DNA of 5,053 bases, from contig DAHVFI010000339.1 of the NCBI GenBank assembly GCA_027317045.1, positions 1 to 5,053 on the forward strand, given 5' to 3'. The position numbers were made by a program, and so were the translations under genes. How positions within the stretch are numbered: position 1 is the stretch's first letter; each line of letters opens with the position of its first letter. Of the stretch, positions 1 through 5,053 are shown piece by piece. Below the pieces are notes generated by a model that searched no databases, was not told the origin of the DNA, and was given only the letters and a program-made list of their open reading frames with translations. This DNA is from Gammaproteobacteria bacterium (GTDB taxonomy: Bacteria > Pseudomonadota > Gammaproteobacteria > Natronospirales > REEB76).

Positions 1-38
1 TTCAAGGACTTATGTAACAATGATGAAATATAATCATG

Positions 39-56
39 AATCGCACTGTTGCGACT
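39..56 (-). other. Small hairpin downstream of the epimerase gene
   Basis: About 33 bases after the epimerase stop, the minus strand can form a 7-bp stem (AGTCGCA with TGCGATT, one G-U pair) around an ACAG tetraloop. The sequence after it is AT-rich (CATGATTATATTT) but has no continuous T run. It may be a poor terminator or a 3'-end stabilising stem at the end of the operon; chance is also possible for a stem this short. Confidence 0.25.
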
Positions 57-89
57 ACTCCCTCCTCTAACGCATGTCCGACACTTCGG

Positions 90-1151
90 TTAACCGTTCA
101 CCGTCTGATGACTGTCATCGCCGCCAGCAGAAAACAGACTAAGGTAATAGTCCGCAGCCAGCTTTATTCCCTCACTGACGGTATGGGTGGGCTGATAGCC
201 GAGGAGGTTCCTGGCTTTCGAAATATCCGCCAGTGAATGGCGTATGTCACCAGGCCGGAAATCACGGAACTCGGGCTCGGCGTTTTGCGCGGCCGGCAGA
301 TGGCCCGTCACCTCGGCCCGAATCAGGCGGAAGAGTTGCAAGAGTGTGGTGCGGTCTCCGACGGCAACGTTATAGACCTGCCCCACGGCGCCTGCATCGG
401 ACGTGCAAGCGGCCAGCAAGTTCGCCTGTATGGCGTTATCCACAAAACAGAAATCGCGGCTGGTTTCCCCATCTCCGTAGATATAGACCGGATCGTTTCT
501 GAGCAAGGCCTTGAACCAAAGCGGAATCACCGCTGCGTAGGCGCCCTCTGGATCCTGCCGCGGTCCGAAAATATTGAAATAGCGCAGACCGATAACCTGC
601 ATACCGTAGCAGCGCGCGAACACTGCCGCATACAGCTCATTCACCTGCTTGGTTACCGCATAGGGTGACAATGGGTGGCCGATTTCAGCCTCTACCTTCG
701 GCAAGCCTGGATGATCGCCGTACACGGAACTCGATGACGCATACACAAAGCGACGCACACGCGCGTCGCGGGCCGCCACCAGCATGTTCAGAAAACCACT
801 GATGTTATGCTCATGGGTAGCGATTGGATCCAGCAGGGAACGCGGTACCGAACCCATGGCCGCTTGGTGCAGGACGTAATCCACGCCTTCAACCGCAGTC
901 TGGCATGCTGTCAGGTTACGGATGTCGCCTTCCACAAAGCGGAAACGCTCCCATTGCGCCAGCGCCACCAGCGCGCGCACCGCATCGAGATTGTGGCGAT
1001 GACCGGTGCTCAGGTTATCTAGCCCAATTACATTCTGATCAAGGCGCAGCAGCCGCTCTAGCAGGTTTGAACCGATAAAACCCGCGACGCCTGTTATCAG
1101 CCATGTGCGAGGATTCGCTTTCAGCTCGGTTTCACAATCCTTGATGTCCAT
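90..1151 (-). CDS. tviC: UDP-N-acetylhexosamine 4-epimerase (TviC/WbpP family)
   Basis: An extended short-chain dehydrogenase/reductase that interconverts UDP-GlcNAc and UDP-GalNAc, or the corresponding uronic acids, using bound NAD. The 353 aa begin with about 16 residues before the Rossmann motif, as in WbpP, which supports the ATG at 1151. Visible elements: WLITGVAGFIGSNLLE (17-32; G21, G24, G27); DNLSTG (45-50); HQAAMGSVPRSLLDP (95-109); the serine cluster ASSSSVYGDHPGLPKVE (138-154); catalytic Y164 and K168 in SPYAVTKQVNELYA; LRYFNIFGPRQDPEGAYAAV (189-208); and GDGETSRDFCFVDN (226-239). RDFRPGDIRHSLADISKA (296-313) is strongly WbpP-like. The C-terminus (LSLFSAGGDDSHQTVNG) seems somewhat longer than in WbpP and polar. 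The gene follows the dehydrogenase by 12 bases with a strong Shine-Dalgarno, so the two should be translated together. It is the last recognisable gene of the transcription unit in the window. Confidence 0.95.
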   Translation of the reverse strand: MDIKDCETELKANPRTWLITGVAGFIGSNLLERLLRLDQNVIGLDNLSTGHRHNLDAVRALVALAQWERFRFVEGDIRNLTACQTAVEGVDYVLHQAAMGSVPRSLLDPIATHEHNISGFLNMLVAARDARVRRFVYASSSSVYGDHPGLPKVEAEIGHPLSPYAVTKQVNELYAAVFARCYGMQVIGLRYFNIFGPRQDPEGAYAAVIPLWFKALLRNDPVYIYGDGETSRDFCFVDNAIQANLLAACTSDAGAVGQVYNVAVGDRTTLLQLFRLIRAEVTGHLPAAQNAEPEFRDFRPGDIRHSLADISKARNLLGYQPTHTVSEGIKLAADYYLSLFSAGGDDSHQTVNG

Positions 1152-1152
1152 G

Positions 1153-1161
1153 CCTTCCCCT
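1153..1161 (-). promoter_or_regulatory. Ribosome binding site of the epimerase gene
   Basis: The minus strand reads AGGGGAAGG just ahead of the ATG at 1151. AGGGGA leaves 4 bases of spacing and is the strongest Shine-Dalgarno match of any gene in the window. It fills nearly the whole 12-base gap after the dehydrogenase TAA, which supports the chosen start and efficient or coupled translation of the pair. Confidence 0.7.
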
Positions 1162-1163
1162 GA

Positions 1164-2441
1164 TTACAGACGCCAAAGATGGATGCCGGCCGCTTCGAGC
1201 GAAGCACGCGGGAATATGCATTTCACATCCATCACCAGGGGTGGATCCTTGAGCAGACGTTTGATTTCCGTGACGCTAAGTTTGCGGTAGTCAGCGTGCG
1301 CCACCGCCGCCACCAGTGCATCCGCGGGTTTGAGTTGTTTGAACGGCACCAGCGTCACGCCGTATTCGTGGTGCGCCTCCTCGGGATCCGCCAGTGGGTC
1401 CGAGATCTGTAGTTGCACGCCGAAATCCTGCAGCTCGCGCAGGATATTCACCACCTTGGAATTGCGCAGGTCCGGGCAGTCCTCCTTGAAGGTGAGTCCC
1501 AGAACGGTGACCGTAGCGCCGCGCACGTCGTGGCCGGCGCGAATCATTTCCTTGACGGTACGCTGGGCGATAAAGCGGCCCATGCTGTCGTTTATACGCC
1601 GGCCGGAGAGGATCACCTGCGGGATGTATCCGATCTTCTCCGCCTTGTGGGTCAGGTAATAGGGATCCACGCCGATGCAGTGCCCGCCCACGAGACCCGG
1701 ACGGAACGGCAGAAAATTCCACTTGGTGCCCGCGGCTTCCAGTACCGCCTGGGTATCAATACCCATACGGTCAAAGATCAGTGCCAATTCATTCATCAGC
1801 GCGATGTTGAGATCACGTTGGGTGTTCTCAATGACCTTGGCGGCCTCCGCCACCTTGATGCTCGGCGCTCTATGCACGCCGGCCTCCACCACACTGCAAT
1901 ACACCGACGCTACAATCTCAAGCACTTCTGGTGTCTGGCCAGACACCACTTTTTTGATACTGGTGAATGTGTGCTGCTTATCGCCGGGATTGATGCGCTC
2001 CGGACTGTAGCCGAGGAAAAAATCCCGGCCGCATTTCAATCCGGATTCACGTTCCAGGATGGGTGCGCAATCCTCTTCGGTGGCGCCGGGATACACCGTG
2101 GATTCGTACACCACGATATCGCCGCGCTTCAGCGCCTTGCCGACAGTTTCGGAGGCCCGTAACATGGGTGTCAGGTCCGGCTGATTGGCGGCGTCCACTG
2201 GCGTAGGCACCGCCACGATATGGAAATCCGCCTCGCGCAGTATTTCGATTTCATTGGTAAATATGATTTCCGCAGCCGCCAGCTCAGCGGAAGACACTTC
2301 ACCGGTGCGATCGTGCCCGGTCCGCAACTCGCTGAGGCGTTGCTCGTCGATGTCGAAGCCGACCACACGGCCCTTGCGGCCGAAGGCCACCGCCACCGGC
2401 AACCCTACATAGCCCAAGCCGATGACGGAAATTTTGCGCAT
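1164..2441 (-). CDS. tviB: UDP-N-acetylhexosamine 6-dehydrogenase (TviB/WbpO family)
   Basis: A cytoplasmic NAD-dependent enzyme that oxidises C6 of a UDP-HexNAc (UDP-GlcNAc for Salmonella TviB, UDP-GalNAc for Pseudomonas WbpO) to the uronic acid in two steps. The 425 aa match the family length. Domains in order: N-terminal Rossmann domain with GLGYVGLP (8-15) and acidic FDID (29-32); VAVPTPVD (77-83) and YESTVYPGAT (112-121); central helical domain with KVAEAAKVIENTQRDLNIAL (196-215); catalytic loop GGHCIGVDPYYLT (252-264) with the thioester cysteine C255; and a C-terminal UDP-binding domain with LGLTFKEDCPDLRNSK (314-329). The KVIENTQRDLNIA and TKWNFLPFRPGLVGG stretches are closer to TviB/WbpO than to UDP-glucose dehydrogenases. 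An AAGG sits 9 bases upstream of the ATG. The epimerase gene follows after 12 bases. WbpO is an equally good name; which epimer is the real substrate cannot be decided here. Confidence 0.95.
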   Translation of the reverse strand: MRKISVIGLGYVGLPVAVAFGRKGRVVGFDIDEQRLSELRTGHDRTGEVSSAELAAAEIIFTNEIEILREADFHIVAVPTPVDAANQPDLTPMLRASETVGKALKRGDIVVYESTVYPGATEEDCAPILERESGLKCGRDFFLGYSPERINPGDKQHTFTSIKKVVSGQTPEVLEIVASVYCSVVEAGVHRAPSIKVAEAAKVIENTQRDLNIALMNELALIFDRMGIDTQAVLEAAGTKWNFLPFRPGLVGGHCIGVDPYYLTHKAEKIGYIPQVILSGRRINDSMGRFIAQRTVKEMIRAGHDVRGATVTVLGLTFKEDCPDLRNSKVVNILRELQDFGVQLQISDPLADPEEAHHEYGVTLVPFKQLKPADALVAAVAHADYRKLSVTEIKRLLKDPPLVMDVKCIFPRASLEAAGIHLWRL

Positions 2442-2450
2442 CCCCTGAAA

Positions 2451-2454
2451 CCTT
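2451..2454 (-). promoter_or_regulatory. Ribosome binding site of the dehydrogenase gene
   Basis: AAGG on the minus strand is separated from the ATG at 2441 by 9 bases, a workable Shine-Dalgarno distance. A second purine run, AGGGG, directly abuts the ATG and is too close to serve. The site lies 8 bases beyond the downstream arm of the GC-rich hairpin at 2463-2487, so that hairpin would leave it single-stranded. Confidence 0.5.
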
Positions 2455-2462
2455 GCTTATGT

Positions 2463-2487
2463 AAAGGCCCGCCGGAGAGCGGGCTTT
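2463..2487 (-). terminator. GC-rich hairpin in the 134-base gap; possible weak terminator or attenuator
   Basis: Perfect 6-bp arms GCCCGC (2467-2472) and GCGGGC (2479-2484) enclose a 6-base loop. They are extended by an AAA/TTT pairing (2463-2465 with 2485-2487) across one unpaired base at 2466. On the minus-strand transcript the stem is followed by only UUU and then AC, so it lacks the long U run of a strong intrinsic terminator. It stands 21 bases before the dehydrogenase start. It could reduce read-through from the glycosyltransferase genes, stabilise a processed 3' end, or do nothing. The structure is near-symmetric, so it could act on either strand. Confidence 0.4.
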
Positions 2488-2575
2488 CAGAGCGCATACT
2501 TTAAACCAAGCTGCCCCGAAGCGGGTAAATCAGCCCGGAATTATCCGCTCCGCGGTTAGCTCTCGACGTATGTGT

Positions 2576-3715
2576 TCATGACACCCCATTCATCAGCGCA
2601 CGCAAAATGTCGAGGGTGACGACCACCACGCGATCCGTCGAGAATCGATTTTCCACGAGCAGCCGGCCCTGCCGCCCCAGGCGCCGGCGCAGCGTACTGT
2701 CTTCGATGAGCCGCCGGATCGCCGCCGCCAATTCCTGCACGTCTCGCACCGGCACCAGCAATCCAGTCTCACCGGCCAGCACGGCGTCGCGGCAACCCGG
2801 CACATCGGTAGTAACCACAGGTTTTCCGCAGGCGGCCGCCTCGATCAGCACCTTGGCCATACCTTCGCGGTAGGAAGGCAGACACACGATATGGCTGGTG
2901 GCGTAGAGCGCGCGCATATCCGGCACCTGACCCAACCATTCGATATCCCCCTCCGCATGCCACTGCCGCAGTTGTGCTTCGGGGATGGCACTGGGATTGC
3001 CCGTATCGGTTCCGCCCGCCAGCAGGAAACGCGCTTGTACGCCGGCAGCCCTCAGGGCTGCGGCGGCCGCGACGAATTCATGCACCCCCTTGTCGCGCAA
3101 CATGCGTGCCGGCAGCACCACCACCGGCACACCGGCGGGTTCATCGGAAACATTGAAGTAGATCATATCCACGCCGGAGCCCGGTACCACGTCGGTATCT
3201 GCCTGCGACAGGATACCTTGACACACGAACGCGTCCCGGTCCTCGGGATTGTGGAAAATGACTCTTTGACAGGGATGCCGCAAGGCGAAGCGGTAAAAAC
3301 CGAACACCAGATTGCGAAGCAGCGTGCCACGCAAACTATCCTGTAAGGCGAAATATCCCAATCCGGACACCACACTCACCACCCGCGGTACGCGCGCGTT
3401 GCGCGCGGCCAACGTGCCGTAGATCACCGGCTTGATGGTGACCTGATAGACAAGCTGCGGTTGCAGATCGCGATACAGACGCCGGATACGCCATAGCGTC
3501 AGTAATTCTCGAAAAGGATTCATGCTGCCGCGTTGGAATGGCAGTGGATGAAATTCAAAACCGGCGGCACGGATCCTCTCCGCCGCCTGCCCCGGCATGG
3601 CGGCCACATGTACCGCATACCCCATGTCCCGTACCGCCAGCGCCAGTGGCAGGCGGTGCGAAACAAAATAGGCGGGGTTATTCTCGAAGAACAGAATACG
3701 CGGAGCATTAATCAT
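2576..3715 (-). CDS. GT4-family glycosyltransferase, PglA/HexNAc-transferase-like
   Basis: A complete 379-aa GT-B glycosyltransferase. The N-domain carries YFVSHRLPLALAVRDMGYAV (16-35), TIKPVIYGTLAARNARVPRV (93-112) and SGLGYFAL (117-124). This pattern is shared with transferases that add HexNAc residues to undecaprenyl-diphosphate-linked sugars, such as PglA of protein N-glycosylation, and with many O-antigen and capsule transferases. The C-domain has PARMLRDKGVHEFV (202-215; R204, K209) and the E-x7-E signature in REGMAKVLIEAAACGKP (E284, E292). VVPGSGVDMIYF (176-187) is the usual link segment. The ATG at 3715 is the only standard start after the previous in-frame stop and has AGG about 7 bases upstream. 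The gene sits 57 bases after one glycosyltransferase and 134 bases before the sugar-nucleotide genes. A GalNAc or GalNAcA donor is plausible from context but unproven. Confidence 0.92.
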   Translation of the reverse strand: MINAPRILFFENNPAYFVSHRLPLALAVRDMGYAVHVAAMPGQAAERIRAAGFEFHPLPFQRGSMNPFRELLTLWRIRRLYRDLQPQLVYQVTIKPVIYGTLAARNARVPRVVSVVSGLGYFALQDSLRGTLLRNLVFGFYRFALRHPCQRVIFHNPEDRDAFVCQGILSQADTDVVPGSGVDMIYFNVSDEPAGVPVVVLPARMLRDKGVHEFVAAAAALRAAGVQARFLLAGGTDTGNPSAIPEAQLRQWHAEGDIEWLGQVPDMRALYATSHIVCLPSYREGMAKVLIEAAACGKPVVTTDVPGCRDAVLAGETGLLVPVRDVQELAAAIRRLIEDSTLRRRLGRQGRLLVENRFSTDRVVVVTLDILRALMNGVS

Positions 3716-3772
3716 TGGTATGCCTGCTGGATGAAACCTGCGCGGGCACCACGAAATCCACGGGGTATCCCG

Positions 3773-4933
3773 TCACACCGCGCCATTATCCCGACCCGCC
3801 TGTGCCTGAGCGGAAACTCCACGATAAAATTCCGCGTACCTATGCATGATTGCGCCCCGCTCATAATGCCGTAGAATACGCTCGTGGGCCGCCACCCCGA
3901 GTTGTTTGCGCCCTACATCGCCGGCGCGCACCAGTTCCAGCAATGCGACGGCGAGGGATTCGGGTACACGCGGTGGCACCACCCGGCCGGTATCGCCTAC
4001 CAGTTCCGCGGACGCGCCCACATCGGTGACCACGCAGGGCACCCCGCAGGCCATGGCCTCGCCCACGGCGTTGGGGAAACCCTCGGCCCGGGAGGAAGAC
4101 ACACAAATGTCCATGGCATTCATAAGCGCTGGAATATCTTCCCGCTCCCCGAGCGCCAGCACCCGCTCCGTAAGACCCGGTTTTTCCGGCAGGCGGCGCA
4201 GAATGGGGTTCCGCTGTTCCGCATCCTTGCCCACCAGCATGACATGGGCCCGGGGCACCTGCTCGAGCAGGATATGGGCGGCCCGTAGAAACGTCTCGTG
4301 ATCCTTGATGGCGTGATACCGAGCCACCATTCCTATCACGATCGCCTGGCTGTCGAACCCCAATTCCCGCCGCGTGACCAGCCGCAAAGCCGCATCCGGG
4401 TGGAATCTCTCACAATCAAACCCGTTGGGGATGATCACCGCTTTGACCTTCGGATACCCAAACTGTTCATGCTGGCGCGCCGCCACCCCCGAATTGAACA
4501 CGATACGCGCGGCGGATCCGGACCACATGCCGCCCAGCCGGATCAATGCCCGCAAGCCAATACTTTCGTCGCGCCAGCCATCCAACGAATGACGCACGTT
4601 CCATACCACCGGACAGCGCAATCCCGCGACGCGACGTGCCAAGCTTGCACCGAGGTTACCGTGGTATAGCCAGCCCTGGATCAGATCCGGCGCAAAGCGG
4701 CATGTCACCTGGCGTATCTTGAGTATTGCCGCGATGCCCGTGGGAGAAAATCCCGCACCGAGTGCGTGCACGGCGATGCCCCGATGCTGCAATCGCCGCC
4801 CAACCGGACCGATCTCCTCCAGCGACACCACCGCCGGTTCAAATTCTGACGCATCCATGGTCTGCAGCAGGCGCTCCAGGAACAGCTCCGCACCGCCTGT
4901 TTCCAAGCCGCTGATGACGTGCAGTATTTTCAT
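3773..4933 (-). CDS. GT4-family glycosyltransferase (GT-B fold), surface polysaccharide assembly
   Basis: A complete 386-aa protein that probably transfers a sugar from a nucleotide-sugar donor to a lipid-linked polysaccharide intermediate at the cytoplasmic face of the inner membrane. It opens with MKILHVISGLETGGAE, the usual start of polysaccharide GT4 enzymes, whose GGAE segment (13-16) belongs to the acceptor-side N-domain. The C-domain begins near residue 198. It shows the donor-phosphate contact pattern VARYHAIKDHETFLRA (R205, K210) and then the E-x7-E signature in AEGFPNAVGEAMACGVP (E284 and E292), typical of retaining GT4 enzymes. IIPNGFDCERF (167-177) is the usual interdomain segment. 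Length is normal and no membrane segment or signal peptide is apparent. The start is supported by the family N-terminus and a weak AGG about 7 bases upstream. The specific linkage and sugar cannot be read from sequence. Confidence 0.93.
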   Translation of the reverse strand: MKILHVISGLETGGAELFLERLLQTMDASEFEPAVVSLEEIGPVGRRLQHRGIAVHALGAGFSPTGIAAILKIRQVTCRFAPDLIQGWLYHGNLGASLARRVAGLRCPVVWNVRHSLDGWRDESIGLRALIRLGGMWSGSAARIVFNSGVAARQHEQFGYPKVKAVIIPNGFDCERFHPDAALRLVTRRELGFDSQAIVIGMVARYHAIKDHETFLRAAHILLEQVPRAHVMLVGKDAEQRNPILRRLPEKPGLTERVLALGEREDIPALMNAMDICVSSSRAEGFPNAVGEAMACGVPCVVTDVGASAELVGDTGRVVPPRVPESLAVALLELVRAGDVGRKQLGVAAHERILRHYERGAIMHRYAEFYRGVSAQAQAGRDNGAV

Positions 4934-4950
4934 CGCTATGCCTGATTGCG

Positions 4951-5053
4951 TCAGAATCCGGAAAACCCCGGGCCATACACTTGCAGCGTCTCATCCAACA
5001 TTCGTTCTATTCCGAAACGCACGCGCACGAACTCCCGCGCCTCCGTACCCGCC
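4951..5053 (-). CDS. C-terminal end of a probable glycosyltransferase (partial, runs off the window)
   Basis: Only the last 33 codons and a TGA stop (4953-4951) are present; the rest lies beyond position 5053. The visible tail contains AREFVRVRFGIERMLDETL, followed by QVYGPGFSGF at the C-terminus. An 'A+2-3 residues-F/V-xx-RF-xxERM-xxETLxxY' pattern is typical of the last helix of GT4/GT1-type (GT-B fold) glycosyltransferases, where it follows the C-terminal Rossmann domain. The stop lies 17 bases before the ATG of the next glycosyltransferase on the same strand, which suggests one operon. The family call is an inference from a short tail and cannot identify donor or acceptor sugar. The catalytic region is not visible. 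Confidence 0.7.
   Translation of the reverse strand, partial: AGTEAREFVRVRFGIERMLDETLQVYGPGFSGF

Noticed and set aside
29..34. TATAAT on the plus strand as a -10 element
   Set aside because: No TTGACA-like hexamer or extended -10 at the proper place, and any transcript would run antisense into the epimerase gene.
36..236. 66-codon plus-strand frame starting near the window edge
   Set aside because: Most of it is antisense to the epimerase C-terminus, the composition looks non-protein-like, and there is no clear Shine-Dalgarno.
237..668. 143-codon plus-strand frame
   Set aside because: Antisense to the epimerase, with no family motif and no ribosome binding site that I can see.
1413..2162. 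249-codon open frame on the plus strand
   Set aside because: It lies wholly antisense to the dehydrogenase, whose motifs are intact. Long antisense frames are expected opposite GC-rich genes, and the translation shows no recognisable domain.
2442..2575. Internal promoter or ops/JUMPstart element in the 134-base gap
   Set aside because: TTTACC with TTTAAA at 18-base spacing is a poor match to a sigma-70 promoter, and no GGCGGTAG-type ops core was seen in the gap.

Overview
The window reads as part of a surface-polysaccharide (O-antigen, capsule or exopolysaccharide) gene cluster from a Gram-negative bacterium. The coding sequence is GC-rich, and the two sugar-nucleotide enzymes resemble Pseudomonas WbpO/WbpP and Salmonella TviB/TviC. 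A gammaproteobacterium or related proteobacterium is my best guess, but the species cannot be named from this sequence.

All genes are on the minus strand, so transcription runs from high to low coordinates. The order is: the C-terminal end of a probable glycosyltransferase (5053-4951); a complete GT4-type glycosyltransferase of 386 aa (4933-3773); a second complete GT4-type glycosyltransferase of 379 aa (3715-2576); a UDP-HexNAc 6-dehydrogenase of the TviB/WbpO family, 425 aa (2441-1164); and a UDP-HexNAc 4-epimerase of the TviC/WbpP family, 353 aa (1151-90). The gaps are 17, 57, 134 and 12 bases, consistent with one transcription unit. The 134-base gap holds a GC-rich hairpin that could split or attenuate it. 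Bases 1-89 lie downstream of the last gene; about the first 40 are very AT-rich.

The dehydrogenase and epimerase together should convert UDP-GlcNAc into UDP-GalNAcA (N-acetylgalactosaminuronic acid). The glycosyltransferases upstream probably build the repeat unit that contains it. No polymerase, flippase, ABC exporter or initiating phospho-sugar transferase is inside the window.

I see no mobile element, CRISPR array, tRNA or rRNA, and no convincing new system. The items worth a second look are small: the hairpin in the 134-base gap, two mini-ORFs that overlap the stop codons of the complete glycosyltransferase genes, and the AT-rich downstream edge.
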